A stretch of DNA of 64,000 bases from an uncultured Alphaproteobacteria bacterium (GTDB taxonomy: Bacteria; Pseudomonadota; Alphaproteobacteria; HIMB59; GCA-002718135). Numbering within the stretch: position 1 is the first letter of the stretch; each line of letters starts with the position of its first letter. The DNA lies in contig CACHSZ010000001.1 in the NCBI GenBank assembly GCA_902582755.1, positions 49,774 through 113,773 of the forward strand, written 5' to 3'. Below, piece by piece: positions 48,582 to 58,271 of the stretch. The translations under genes and the position numbers were made by a program. The notes below the pieces were generated by a model. That model was not told where the DNA came from. It searched no databases and saw only the letters and a list, made by a program, of their open reading frames with translations.

Positions 48582-50177
48582 TTGATAAATTTTAATTTAT
48601 GGTCTAATTCTGTGGCGATAATTGCTTTAGTAATTATCGCCCCTATTTTTTCAATATTTTATTACGCGATCTTAGGTGATACATCACTATGGCCACATCT
48701 ATTTTCTACTGTATTGCCCAGATATCTTACCAATACAATAATTCTAATGTTTGGTGTTGGAGGATTAAGTTTAGTCTTTGGTTTGACTACTGCTTGGATA
48801 GTGACAAGATATAATTTTTTTGGGAAAAAATTTTTTGAATGGATGTTATTATTACCAGCTGCTGTCCCAGCTTATATTATTGCCTATACTTATACCGACT
48901 TTTTTGAATATGCTGGTCCTCTTCAATCATTGCTAAGAGACATATTTGGTTGGACGAGCACGAAAGATTATTGGTTTCCAAATGTTCGATCAATGGGAGG
49001 TGCAATTTTGGTAATGTCTTCTGTATTGTATCCATACGTATATTTAATGACTAGAGCATCATTTATAACGACACCTATATCTTTTTTTCAAACTAGTTCT
49101 ATTTACGGAAGGAATTCCTTCTTCAATGTCGCTATTCCATTTGGTCGTCCAGGTATAATTGCTGGCTTGGCCTTAGTACTAATGGAAACAATTTCTGATT
49201 TTGGGACAGTTGATTATTTTGCAATTGAAACATTAACCTTAGGCGTATTTAATGTTTGGCTAGGGATGAATAGTCTATCTGGCGCATCACAGATTTCTAG
49301 TATTTTATTTATGATTGTTATAGTACTTTTAACTTTAGAGTATTTGGGTAGGCGTAGCAGAAAATTTCATGAAAAATATAGTGGTGCATCTTACACACCA
49401 ACCCAAACAGTTTCTGGTGTTAAAAATTCTTTATTGTTTTTAATTTGCCTAATACCTTTAAGTCTTGGCTTTATAATACCTGTTTCAATTTTATTGAATT
49501 TTGTAATTAAAGGTTATTCCATAATAAATTTTATTGAAATTTTTCAAATAACACTTTCAAGCATATCCTTAGCATTTATTTCTTCATCATTCATTATGTT
49601 GCTCTCCTTATTAATGATTATAGTTGGAGCATATAAATCAAATAATTTCCAAAAAATTTTAATATTTTTTGCTTCTTCTGGTTATGCTTTTCCAGGAACA
49701 ATACTTGCTGTTGGAATAGTGGTATTTGTTGGGTGGCTTAATGATTTAATTTATTTTCGTATGAGTTATGCTGTTGGCGGATTTATAATTTTATTATTTG
49801 CGTATAGTATAAGATTTTTAGCTGTCGGTAATGGAGCCATTACATCAGGTATTTCAAGAATTCATCCAAACTTATTAGATGCATCAAGAACAATGGGTGT
49901 TAGTTTTTTCAAAAGTATAAGAAAAATTATATTACCCTTGCTGTATACAAATTTATTAGTTGGAGGAATATTAGTTTTTGTAGATATCTTAAAAGAACTT
50001 CCAATAACACTTTTATTAAGACCATTTAATTTTGAGACATTAGCAACCTATGTTTATCAATATGCCTCTGATGAAATGTTGGAAGAGTCAGCATTTGCAG
50101 CTCTAATTATCGTTATTGCTGGATTAGGACCGGTAATTTTTCTTAACAGAACAATTACTAAATCAATAAAAAACTAA
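48582..50177 (+). CDS. Iron(III) ABC transporter permease (FbpB-like, fused double permease)
   Basis: The 531-residue inner-membrane protein has two homologous permease halves, as usual for FbpB/SfuB. Each half ends with an EAA-type loop: SIYGRNSFFNVAIPFGRPG near 173 and SRTMGVSFFKSIRKIILPL near 429. About 12 membrane segments are seen. The start is TTG at 48582, before INFNLWSNSVAIIALVI. The stop lies three bases from the stop of the convergent ATPase gene. Confidence 0.92.
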   Translation: MINFNLWSNSVAIIALVIIAPIFSIFYYAILGDTSLWPHLFSTVLPRYLTNTIILMFGVGGLSLVFGLTTAWIVTRYNFFGKKFFEWMLLLPAAVPAYIIAYTYTDFFEYAGPLQSLLRDIFGWTSTKDYWFPNVRSMGGAILVMSSVLYPYVYLMTRASFITTPISFFQTSSIYGRNSFFNVAIPFGRPGIIAGLALVLMETISDFGTVDYFAIETLTLGVFNVWLGMNSLSGASQISSILFMIVIVLLTLEYLGRRSRKFHEKYSGASYTPTQTVSGVKNSLLFLICLIPLSLGFIIPVSILLNFVIKGYSIINFIEIFQITLSSISLAFISSSFIMLLSLLMIIVGAYKSNNFQKILIFFASSGYAFPGTILAVGIVVFVGWLNDLIYFRMSYAVGGFIILLFAYSIRFLAVGNGAITSGISRIHPNLLDASRTMGVSFFKSIRKIILPLLYTNLLVGGILVFVDILKELPITLLLRPFNFETLATYVYQYASDEMLEESAFAALIIVIAGLGPVIFLNRTITKSIKN

Positions 50178-50180
50178 AAC

Positions 50181-51227
50181 TTAATTCTTAAATATGTACG
50201 CCTGATCATTATCAATTTCTATCTCTACTGCAGACGATTGTTTTGGATTAAAGTCAGCAGGCATGTGGCTATGAACATGAACAATTTCATTATTATTATC
50301 TAGCACAGATAAATGGACAAAACTAAATGACCCCATTAATTTTGATGCCATAACGGTTCCCTTAATTCCATTAACTGGTGTTGGTTGTTTGTTGAGTTTT
50401 ATACCTTGAGGTCTTATGTGTACTACAACTTTTTCACCTTCTAAATTTCCAGGTGTTTTAATTTTCCCAACCGGTGTGTATATGTGAGATTCTTTAACAA
50501 CACCTTCAAATTTATTTGTTTCACCAAAAAAACCTGTAACATATGAATTTTTTGGATTGTTATAGAGATCATTCGGAGTTCCTGACTGTACAATCGAACC
50601 TGATTTATCAAAAATATTTATATGATTTGAGATAAACATTGCTTCGAAAGGATCATGAGTGACTATAATTACAGACACATTTGATTTTTGTAATAGATGC
50701 AGCGTATCATCTCTCACCTCTTCTCGAAGGCTTAAATCTAAACTTGAAAAAGGCTCATCTAATAAAAGTAAATCAGGTTGTGAAATTATAGATCGTGCAA
50801 GTGCAACTCTTTGTTGTTCACCACCACTTAACTCGTGTGGGTATTTATCTAGTGAATTAGGTAATTTTATTAATTCAATAATTTCATCAACATTATTAGA
50901 TGAATTTTTAGCATTAGTTGGAAATCTCAAATTTTCTTTTACTGTCAAATGTGGGAATAAAGCGTAATCTTGAAATAAAAAACCAATTTTTCTTTTTTCT
51001 GTAGGTAAGTGTTTTGCAGTACTACTTACTTCTTCACCATTAATAATAATTTTACCTGACTGTACTTTTTCAAGACCTGCTATGAGCTTTAATAAAGTAG
51101 TTTTTCCACTACCTGACGGTCCCAAAATACAAGAGATACTATCTTTATTGAGATTAAAATTAATATTATTTAAAATTTTTTTATTATTAATCGAATGAGT
51201 AAGATCTTTAACTTCAACAGCAATCAT
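50181..51227 (-). CDS. Iron(III)-type ABC transporter ATPase (FbpC/PotA-like)
   Basis: The 348-residue ATPase has Walker A GPSGSGKTTLLKL near 34-46, Q-loop FLFQDYALFPHL, signature LSGGEQQRVALARS near 136 and Walker B LLLLDEPFSSLD. A C-terminal TOBE-like domain (VVVHIRPQGIKL) follows. This is the FbpC/PotA class. The best partner is the convergent fbpAB-like pair, which lacks an ATPase gene of its own. Its strand means it is transcribed from a separate promoter. Confidence 0.88.
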   Translation of the reverse strand: MIAVEVKDLTHSINNKKILNNINFNLNKDSISCILGPSGSGKTTLLKLIAGLEKVQSGKIIINGEEVSSTAKHLPTEKRKIGFLFQDYALFPHLTVKENLRFPTNAKNSSNNVDEIIELIKLPNSLDKYPHELSGGEQQRVALARSIISQPDLLLLDEPFSSLDLSLREEVRDDTLHLLQKSNVSVIIVTHDPFEAMFISNHINIFDKSGSIVQSGTPNDLYNNPKNSYVTGFFGETNKFEGVVKESHIYTPVGKIKTPGNLEGEKVVVHIRPQGIKLNKQPTPVNGIKGTVMASKLMGSFSFVHLSVLDNNNEIVHVHSHMPADFNPKQSSAVEIEIDNDQAYIFKN

Positions 51228-51248
51228 AAAATACCTATTACACTAAAA

Positions 51249-52160
51249 TTAAACTTGGGGAAATTTATCTAAAATTTCACTTTCCCATTCAAGAAACTTT
51301 TTTGATCTATTATCAGGACTTGGATGTGATCCCATAAATTCAGGTACCCTCCCTTCTTGACCTGCCATCATTCTTTGCCATAATTTAGCAGGTTCTTTAA
51401 TATTAAATCCAGCAAGATTCATAAATCCCATGCCTAAATAATCGGCTTCACTTTCCATCTTTCTACTAAATGGAAGAAAAATACCATACTTTACAACGGA
51501 GTTGTAAACATTACCTCCTACATTTCCTACTCTAAAAGATTTATTTAAAAGTTCAGCGTATTTACTTCGCGATATTCCAATTGTTGCCATTTGCATCATA
51601 GATGCTTGGGTTAATTTTTCAACAGTGTGTCTAGCAAATGCATGCGCAATTTCATGGCCCATCACTGCAGCAATCCCGTCATCATTTTTACAAACAGGAA
51701 GTATACCAGTGTAGAAAGCAATTTTTCCACCAGGCATACACCATGCATTTTTTGTTTCAGACTCAATTAAAGCAAATTGCCAATTAAAATTTTCTACAGG
51801 ATTTTTTTCACGCTTATTAAGATAAAATGTATCTAGAGAGGTATAAATTTCTTTTCCAATTTCTTCAATTTTTTTAGATTCATCTGTGTTATCTAATAAA
51901 ATTTTATCTTCTTTAGCTTTTGATAAAAATTTTGAATATGTTTTCTCAACTTCTTGATTTAAAGATCTTTCATTGGGATAAATTTTTGGAGTACCAAGAA
52001 CACCACCTCCCATTAAAATTATAGGTAGATTGCTATCATATAAATTTAACTGACTTCGATTAGTTAATGGTACTTGTGTACAAGAAGGTAAAATCATCGA
52101 ACCACATAAAGAGCAACTTGCGCCAAAAACAAAGCTTCTTCTGTTTATTCTTGCTTCCAT
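51249..52160 (-). CDS. M48-family metalloprotease lipoprotein
   Basis: The 303-residue protein has a signal that combines a twin-arginine motif (NRRSFVFG) with a lipobox (LPSC, Cys27). The zinc motif is HEIAHAFARH in AAVMGHEIAHAFARHTVEKL near 168. ESEADYLGMGFM supplies the third ligand. Family relatives (LoiP, BepA-like) work in outer-membrane protein quality control. The start diverges from the adenosine deaminase gene by 29 bases. Confidence 0.92.
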   Translation of the reverse strand: MEARINRRSFVFGASCSLCGSMILPSCTQVPLTNRSQLNLYDSNLPIILMGGGVLGTPKIYPNERSLNQEVEKTYSKFLSKAKEDKILLDNTDESKKIEEIGKEIYTSLDTFYLNKREKNPVENFNWQFALIESETKNAWCMPGGKIAFYTGILPVCKNDDGIAAVMGHEIAHAFARHTVEKLTQASMMQMATIGISRSKYAELLNKSFRVGNVGGNVYNSVVKYGIFLPFSRKMESEADYLGMGFMNLAGFNIKEPAKLWQRMMAGQEGRVPEFMGSHPSPDNRSKKFLEWESEILDKFPQV

Positions 52161-52189
52161 ATTATTATTATATAGGTAATTTTATTTAT

Positions 52190-53170
52190 ATGAATATTTT
52201 TAATTCAGTTAAAAAAGCAGAAATTCATGTTCATTTAGAGGCAACCATTACGCCAGATTTATGTAAGAAATTTGCCAAACGTAATAATTATGAAATACCT
52301 GAAGAAATGTTTGGCTCAAAGTACGCATACCAATGGGATGATTTTTATGATTTTATAAAAAAATATGACATCGTTACTTCTGTCATACATACGCCAGAAG
52401 ATTATTTTGAATTAACGTATGAATATTTAAAAGATTGTGCGGCTAACAATGTTCTTTATGTCGAAGCAATGATTTCCTCAACTCATGCTAAAGAAAAAGG
52501 GATGACCTATCATTCTTTTATTGAAGGAGTCTATGAAGCTTCAAAAAAAGCTGAAGAAGATTTTGGTATTGTTTCACGTTACATAATGAATGGGATCAGA
52601 CATTTAGGACCAGAGTCAGTACAAGGAACTGCAGAGGAAGTTTTAAATAATCCTCATCCTTGTTTAGTTGGTTTTGGTTTAGCTGGGGATGAATTGCATT
52701 TTCCTCCAAACTTATTTGTTGCAACATTTGATATGTTAAAAAAAGAAAATTTTCCAATTACGGTTCATGCAGGTGAATGGGATGGTCCTGTAAACATAAG
52801 AAATGCTATTAACCTTCTGCATCCAACAAGATTAGGTCACGGAGTTCGATCAATAGAGGATCCTGATTTAGTAAAAGAAATAATTGAGAAAGATATTATT
52901 CTAGAAACTTGTCCAACAAGTAATATTGCAACTAAAATTTACAAAGATTATGCAGATCATCCTGTGAAAACATTATTTGATCAAGGAGTAAAAGTAACAG
53001 TCAATTCGGATGACCCTCCTTTTTTTAATGCTACGATAAACGGTGAATACAAAGTTATGGAAGATTTAGGTTTAAATGAAAAAGAACTAACCTCCCTTAC
53101 TCATAACGCAATTAAATATTCTTTTTGTGATGAAAAAAATAAAAATAAATTATTAGCTAAATTAAACTAG
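52190..53170 (+). CDS. add: Adenosine deaminase family protein
   Basis: This metal-dependent deaminase has 326 residues. AEIHVHLEATITPDL gives the HxH metal ligands (His13, His15). FPITVHAGEWDGP supplies the third His and the catalytic Glu. RLGHGVRS and VTVNSDDPPFF complete the site. The track begins at 52067 inside the M48 gene on the other strand; the real start is ATG 52190. Adenosine to inosine is the likely reaction, though some relatives act on adenine. The end overlaps the adenosine-kinase-like gene by 14 bases. Confidence 0.9.
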   Translation: MNIFNSVKKAEIHVHLEATITPDLCKKFAKRNNYEIPEEMFGSKYAYQWDDFYDFIKKYDIVTSVIHTPEDYFELTYEYLKDCAANNVLYVEAMISSTHAKEKGMTYHSFIEGVYEASKKAEEDFGIVSRYIMNGIRHLGPESVQGTAEEVLNNPHPCLVGFGLAGDELHFPPNLFVATFDMLKKENFPITVHAGEWDGPVNIRNAINLLHPTRLGHGVRSIEDPDLVKEIIEKDIILETCPTSNIATKIYKDYADHPVKTLFDQGVKVTVNSDDPPFFNATINGEYKVMEDLGLNEKELTSLTHNAIKYSFCDEKNKNKLLAKLN

Positions 53171-54131
53171 ATAATTTTACTAAAGGTCTTGCACCATAAT
53201 GTGAAATAATTTCTGCGGAAGCAATTGATGCGTAATTACCACATTCATCCATTGCTTTACCTTTAGAGTAACCAAATAAAAAACCAGCTGCAAATAAATC
53301 TCCAGCTCCTGTTGTATCTACAACTTTTTCTACTTTTTTTGCTTCAACTTCAGTGATGTTATTACCAGAAACAATAACTGATCCACTACTTCCTTTAGTA
53401 ATAGCAGCAATTATATTTAATGATTTTGCATATTCTAGACCTTCTTCAAAACTTTCTGTTTGTGCCATTGCTTTGATTTCATCTTCGTTAGCAAAAAGAA
53501 TATCAACATTCTCAGTTATTAATTCTTTAAAAGAATCTCTGTGTCTATCAACACAAAAAAGATCAGATAAAGTAAATGCAATTTTTTGATTATCAGCTTT
53601 GCAAATATCCACCATTTTCTTCATAGCTTTTTTTGCATTCTCATTGTCCCACAAGTAGCCTTCCAAATATGCTATCTTATGATTTTTAATATCATCCTCT
53701 TTTATATCTTCAGGTCCTATTAGTGTACCAGCGCCAAGAAAAGTACACATTGTTCTTGTTCCATCTTCTTCAACAAAAATTGTACAACATCCAGTTGAAA
53801 TATCAGGAGATGTAAATCCCAATGGAAATTTTAATCCTTCCCGGATCATATCTTTTTGAAGGTATACTCCAATTTCATCATTTTTAATTTTTCCAATAAA
53901 ACTTCCATTGCCGCCAAAAGAGGTAATACCAAACATGGAGTTACCAAGGGAACCTCCGCCTGCCATTTCTCTGATGGAATAACTTTCATGCAAATTATTT
54001 TTCAAATTTTCATCAATAAGATTCATAGAATCTCTATTAATTTCATGTTTTTCAATTTCACTTTGATTGGAAGGAATTATGGCATCTACCATAGCATTTC
54101 CAATTCCAACTACATCTAATTTATCACTCAT
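53157..54131 (-). CDS. PfkB-family kinase, probable adenosine kinase
   Basis: The 324-residue ribokinase-fold protein has VVGIGNAMVDAII at the start, EMAGGGSLGNSMFGI near 55, GYLWDNENAKKAMKKM and ALTLSD-like FTLSDLFCVDRHRD. The catalytic DTTGAGDLFAAGFLFGYS is near 276. The SLSD/CVDRHR segment and MNLID near the N-terminus match alphaproteobacterial adenosine kinases. It lies opposite the adenosine deaminase gene, so two routes for adenosine sit side by side. It overlaps the following EamA gene by ATGA. Confidence 0.85.
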   Translation of the reverse strand: MSDKLDVVGIGNAMVDAIIPSNQSEIEKHEINRDSMNLIDENLKNNLHESYSIREMAGGGSLGNSMFGITSFGGNGSFIGKIKNDEIGVYLQKDMIREGLKFPLGFTSPDISTGCCTIFVEEDGTRTMCTFLGAGTLIGPEDIKEDDIKNHKIAYLEGYLWDNENAKKAMKKMVDICKADNQKIAFTLSDLFCVDRHRDSFKELITENVDILFANEDEIKAMAQTESFEEGLEYAKSLNIIAAITKGSSGSVIVSGNNITEVEAKKVEKVVDTTGAGDLFAAGFLFGYSKGKAMDECGNYASIASAEIISHYGARPLVKLSSLI

Positions 54132-55012
54132 TTTTGTTTAATTATTATAGGTACTAATTGTACTATAATGACTCCAACAAATATTGCAAGGCATCCAAGT
54201 ATTTTTTGTGTGTCTAAAATTTGATTTAAAAGTATCCAACCTGCTATTGCAGCAAAGACTGACTCCATTGATAAAATGATAGCAGCAGGAGCAGGATTAG
54301 CTTTATGTTGAGCAATAATTTGAAGTGTATACCCAATGCCAGCAGAAAAAATACCTGTATATAAAATTTCAAACCATTCAATTTGCATATTTGACAGCTT
54401 TGGTTCCTCCCACATAAAAGCTAAGATCATAGATAAAATAAAAACAATAAAGTACTGAATACTTCCAAATAAAAAAGGACTGTTAAGTTCTTTCATAAAA
54501 ATATCGATACAAATAATATGTAAGGCAAAAAATAAAGCAGCAATAAACAAGAGTGAATCTGATTGTTGAATTTCAACTGATTGATTAGAGGACAAAAGAT
54601 ATGATCCATACAAACAAAGTAAAATAGCAATCCAGATAATCCAGTGTACCTGTTTTTTAATTATGAATCTTGAAATTATACCAACAAAGGGAACGTAAAG
54701 AGTGCTAAGAAAAGCAGCATTTGATATTAATGATTTTTGTAAAGCGTATTGTTGAAGACCCATACCACCAAAAAGAAAAAAACCTGTAGCTAAACAAAGA
54801 TAAACTTTTTTTCTATCACTTAATATTTTAACAATATTTTGTTGTTCTAGATAAATCGCAAATGGAATTACTGTTAAAAAAGCAAAAAGGAATCTTCCAA
54901 AGCTAAAAGTAAAAGGACCTATGGCTCCCATTCCAGTAGTTTGGCTGACAAAAGCTGTTCCCCATATAAGTGAGGCAATTAACATGAGTATGTTAGCTCT
55001 TGTATGACTCAT
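54128..55012 (-). CDS. EamA/DMT-superfamily transporter
   Basis: The 294-residue inner-membrane protein has ten hydrophobic segments and two EamA repeats. ANILMLIASLIWGTAFVSQTTG opens the first and PAPAAIILSMESVFAAIAGW closes the second. Both are typical of drug/metabolite exporters. The substrate is unknown. The stop overlaps the ATG of the adenosine-kinase-like gene (ATGA), suggesting a two-gene unit. Confidence 0.88.
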   Translation of the reverse strand: MSHTRANILMLIASLIWGTAFVSQTTGMGAIGPFTFSFGRFLFAFLTVIPFAIYLEQQNIVKILSDRKKVYLCLATGFFLFGGMGLQQYALQKSLISNAAFLSTLYVPFVGIISRFIIKKQVHWIIWIAILLCLYGSYLLSSNQSVEIQQSDSLLFIAALFFALHIICIDIFMKELNSPFLFGSIQYFIVFILSMILAFMWEEPKLSNMQIEWFEILYTGIFSAGIGYTLQIIAQHKANPAPAAIILSMESVFAAIAGWILLNQILDTQKILGCLAIFVGVIIVQLVPIIIKQK

Positions 55013-55031
55013 AAAAATATTTGATTATATT

Positions 55032-56822
55032 TTATTGTTTATCTTTATTAATCCACCAAGACTCAATTACAATTCCGTAAAGTGGAATTTTGTCTGGGTA
55101 TTCAAAAAAATCCCAATAAGCAATTCTGTCTTTGTTGCTATGATAAAGAGGAACAACATAGTGACCCCATAACAATACTCTATCAAGTGCGTGGATCGCC
55201 GTTGTTAATTCTTCTCTATTTGTTGCACTAATTAGTTTTTCAATTAATGCATCAACTGCTGGACTATTGATACCAGGATAATTTCTGCTTCCATCTTTTT
55301 GACCAACTTCTGATCCCCAATAAAATTGTTGCTCATTTCCTGGGCTTAAACTGACACCCCAATATCTTTTAATCATATCAAAATCATAACTTAACAAACG
55401 TTCTTGATACTGTGATGAATCAACAGTTCTTACATCCATTGTAATGCCAAGTTTTTTTAAATTACTTTGATAGGCTAAGGCAATTTTCTCATCAGATGGA
55501 CTGACAATCAAGAACTCAAACTTGAATTCTTTTCCATCTTTTACCAGTTTTCCATTTTCAACAAACCATCCCTCTTTTTCAAGTATTTCTTTTGCTTTCA
55601 ATAAATTTTTACGGTCATTACCACTTCCATCCGTAATAGGTGGCGTAAATGATTCCGTAAATACCTCTGCTGGAATTTCATCTTTCCATACATTCAGTAA
55701 TTCTAACTCATTTTTTGACGGTAAGCCTGAAGAGGCTAATGGTGAATTATCAAAATAACTATCTGTTCTCACATAAGCATTTTGATATATTGTTTTATTA
55801 ATCCATTCATGATCATAGGCATAACTTAAAGCAAGTCTTACATTTCTATTATTAAATATGTCACGTCTTGTATTCATCACAAGACCATTCATTCCAACAG
55901 GTCTATCGTTATTCATTTCTGTCAGTATTACCTCTCCATTCTGAACAGCTTTGAAATCATATTCTGATAACCAACGTTTAACATTGTACTCTCTTCTAAA
56001 GTCGTATTCACCAACCTTAAATGCTTCAACTAAGACATTTGAGTCTTTGTAATAATCATAAACAATTGTATCAAAATTATAGAGACCTTTATTTACTGGT
56101 AAATCTTTTGCCCAATAATTTTCAACGCGTTTGTATTTTATTTGACGGCCTGGATCGAGACTATCAACTTGGTATGGACCACTGCCTAGAGGGATATCTA
56201 AAAATGTTTTTGTAACATCAAGATTTTCATAAAACTTTTTTGGAATGATAGGAAGAAATCCCGCAATAATAAGAGGCAATTCTTTATCTTCATTATTTTC
56301 AAAAATCATTTTTATTCCATCATTTCCAATCAATTGAGTTTCAACAACTTTGCCATATGTTTTTTTCTGATTTGGAGTACCTTTTGTTTGAAATGTTTCT
56401 AGACTAAACAATACATCATCGCGTGTTATTGGTGAGCCATCATGAAAGGTTGCATTTGCATTTAAATAAAAAGTTATAGATGATCTATCTTCAGGCAATT
56501 CTACTTTTTCAGCTATTAAACCATAGAGAGAGAATGCTTCATCCCATACTCTTCTCATTAACGTATCATTAACATACCCAAGTCCAGCAGCTTTAGAACC
56601 TTTAAATGCTACTCTATTAAGATTATCAAAAGAACCATATGATCCAAATTTTACCGTTCCACCTTTAGGTGCATTTGGGTTTACATAATCTAGATTTTCA
56701 AAATCACTGGCATACTTTGGTGTTCCATGCATTGCAATACCGTGAACTTTTTCACTGTACGCATGTTTGTTAAGTGCAATTATTGAAGTTAAAATGGCAA
56801 ATGCGATTAGAAATTTTTTCAT
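55032..56822 (-). CDS. Peptide-type ABC substrate-binding protein (YejA-like)
   Basis: This periplasmic family 5 binding protein (SBP_bac_5) has 596 residues. The signal peptide ends NKHAYS, then EKVHGIAMHGTPKYASDF and NPNAPKGGTVKFGSYGSFDNLN match YejA. FHDGSPITRDDVLFSLET, GSGPYQVDSLDPGRQIKY and FYWGSEVGQKDGSRNYPGI are also family blocks. No YejB, YejE or YejF genes lie next to it, so the permease and ATPase must be elsewhere or shared. It diverges from the cytochrome gene by 69 bases. Confidence 0.92.
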   Translation of the reverse strand: MKKFLIAFAILTSIIALNKHAYSEKVHGIAMHGTPKYASDFENLDYVNPNAPKGGTVKFGSYGSFDNLNRVAFKGSKAAGLGYVNDTLMRRVWDEAFSLYGLIAEKVELPEDRSSITFYLNANATFHDGSPITRDDVLFSLETFQTKGTPNQKKTYGKVVETQLIGNDGIKMIFENNEDKELPLIIAGFLPIIPKKFYENLDVTKTFLDIPLGSGPYQVDSLDPGRQIKYKRVENYWAKDLPVNKGLYNFDTIVYDYYKDSNVLVEAFKVGEYDFRREYNVKRWLSEYDFKAVQNGEVILTEMNNDRPVGMNGLVMNTRRDIFNNRNVRLALSYAYDHEWINKTIYQNAYVRTDSYFDNSPLASSGLPSKNELELLNVWKDEIPAEVFTESFTPPITDGSGNDRKNLLKAKEILEKEGWFVENGKLVKDGKEFKFEFLIVSPSDEKIALAYQSNLKKLGITMDVRTVDSSQYQERLLSYDFDMIKRYWGVSLSPGNEQQFYWGSEVGQKDGSRNYPGINSPAVDALIEKLISATNREELTTAIHALDRVLLWGHYVVPLYHSNKDRIAYWDFFEYPDKIPLYGIVIESWWINKDKQ

Positions 56823-56891
56823 AGATATATCCTATCAAAAAAAAAGACAGATTTGTAATGAAATATAAATTTAAAAAATTATATAAATAGA

Positions 56892-57299
56892 ATGCAAACC
56901 CTTAAATTAATTTCGGTACTTATAATATTATGTATTGGACATAGTATTCATGCAGCAGAAGTTGATATTTTTAAAGGTATGAAACTATATGCTGAAAATT
57001 GTGCAGGGTGTCATATGGGTAATTTAGCAGGTCATGAAGAGTGGGATAAATCGTTAGATGAAGATGGCCATAGAAGAGCACCTCCCCTTAATGGCACTGG
57101 GCATACTTGGCACCACTCTCCTGCACAATTATTTCATGTCATTAAATATGGTTTTAAAAAATCAAATCCTGATTATGAAGGTAAAATGCTTGGTAATGAT
57201 GCGTTATCAGATGACGATGTTTGGTCTATTCTTGAATTTATCAAAAGTACATGGCCAGAAAAAATACTAAATAAATATAACTCCCATTTTAAAAGCTAA
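56892..57299 (+). CDS. Periplasmic c-type cytochrome
   Basis: The 135-residue protein has a signal peptide (to about HAA, residue 22) and a single haem site ENCAGCHMGN (CxxCH at 37-41). A likely distal Met is in GKMLGNDALSDDDVWSILEFI, as in class I cytochromes c. It carries electrons in the periplasm. It lies just upstream of msrPQ on the same strand, separated by a hairpin, so it may be linked to that system or read alone. Confidence 0.9.
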   Translation: MQTLKLISVLIILCIGHSIHAAEVDIFKGMKLYAENCAGCHMGNLAGHEEWDKSLDEDGHRRAPPLNGTGHTWHHSPAQLFHVIKYGFKKSNPDYEGKMLGNDALSDDDVWSILEFIKSTWPEKILNKYNSHFKS

Positions 57300-57303
57300 G
57301 ATT

Positions 57304-57331
57304 ATTGAAGCAAATCTTCAATTTTAATATT
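57304..57331 (+). terminator. Weak hairpin/terminator between cytochrome c and msrP
   Basis: ATTGAAG (57304-57310), loop CAAAT and CTTCAAT (57316-57322) form a 7-base-pair stem followed by TTTAATATTT. The low GC content makes it a partial terminator at best. Confidence 0.45.
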
Positions 57332-57350
57332 TAAGATATATATTATTATT

Positions 57351-58268
57351 ATGAAAATTTTAGGATCTGAAATCACACCCTATAAGACATATTTAAATAG
57401 ACGTAAGTTTATAAAGGGGTCTTTAGCTAGCGCCATACTAGCAACGGTTACCTCATCAGCATTTGCAAACCACGATAGTGATCTTTCAATTTATACTAAA
57501 AATCTAAATGAAAACGACAAACTTAATTCTTACGAAGAAATCACAACGTACAATAATTTTTATGAGTTTGGGACTCATAAAAAACATCCCCATTTAAATT
57601 CTGGAAATTTTAAACCTAGGCCATGGACAATAAAAATAGATGGTCTTGTGAAAAAGCCTCAAACATTTGACTTAGAAAAAATTTTATCAAATGTAACAAT
57701 AGAAGATAGGGTTTATAGATTAAGATGTGTTGAAGCATGGTCCATGGTTATTCCTTGGCAAGGTTTTCAGTTATCTGAACTTATAAAAATGGCCGAACCT
57801 TTAAGTTCAGCAAAGTATGTTCAATTTGTAACTGTCTTCAGACCTGAAGAAATGCCAGGTCAGCAAAAGAGAACAATTATTTGGCCATATAGAGAAGGGC
57901 TTCGAATGGATGAAGCAATGAATCCTCTAACAATATTAGCAACTGGATTGTATGGCCATGAAATGCCTAATCAAAATGGTGCACCCATAAGATTAGTTGT
58001 TCCATGGAAGTATGGTTTCAAATCAATTAAATCAATTGTGGAAATTAGATTTTTAGATACTCAACCTGAAACATCCTGGGAAACTTTAGCTCCTTGGGAA
58101 TATGGTTTTTATGCCAATGTTAATCCTAACGTAAACCATCCAAGATGGAGTCAAGGAACAGAAAGACGAATTGGAGAGTTTAAAAGAAGAGAAACACTAA
58201 TGTTTAATGGCTATGAAAAAGAAGTAGCACATCTCTATAAAGATTTAGATTTGACTAAATTTTATTAA
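57351..58268 (+). CDS. msrP: Methionine sulfoxide reductase catalytic subunit MsrP (YedY)
   Basis: MsrP is the periplasmic molybdopterin enzyme that reduces oxidised methionines in exported proteins. A Tat signal (NRRKFIKGSLASAIL, residues 16-30) is followed by PWTIKIDGLVKKPQTF, and VYRLRCVEAWSMVIPWQGF carries the Mo-binding Cys126. WPYREGLRMDEA and GAPIRLVVPWKYGFKSIKSI are other hallmarks. It has 305 residues. It is followed three bases later by the membrane subunit msrQ. Confidence 0.97.
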   Translation: MKILGSEITPYKTYLNRRKFIKGSLASAILATVTSSAFANHDSDLSIYTKNLNENDKLNSYEEITTYNNFYEFGTHKKHPHLNSGNFKPRPWTIKIDGLVKKPQTFDLEKILSNVTIEDRVYRLRCVEAWSMVIPWQGFQLSELIKMAEPLSSAKYVQFVTVFRPEEMPGQQKRTIIWPYREGLRMDEAMNPLTILATGLYGHEMPNQNGAPIRLVVPWKYGFKSIKSIVEIRFLDTQPETSWETLAPWEYGFYANVNPNVNHPRWSQGTERRIGEFKRRETLMFNGYEKEVAHLYKDLDLTKFY

Positions 58269-58271
58269 TGA

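Noticed and set aside
52067-52189. N-terminal extension of adenosine deaminase in the ORF track
   Set aside because: It runs antisense through the start of the M48 gene and adds a non-family segment; ATG 52190 starts directly before the HVHLE motif.
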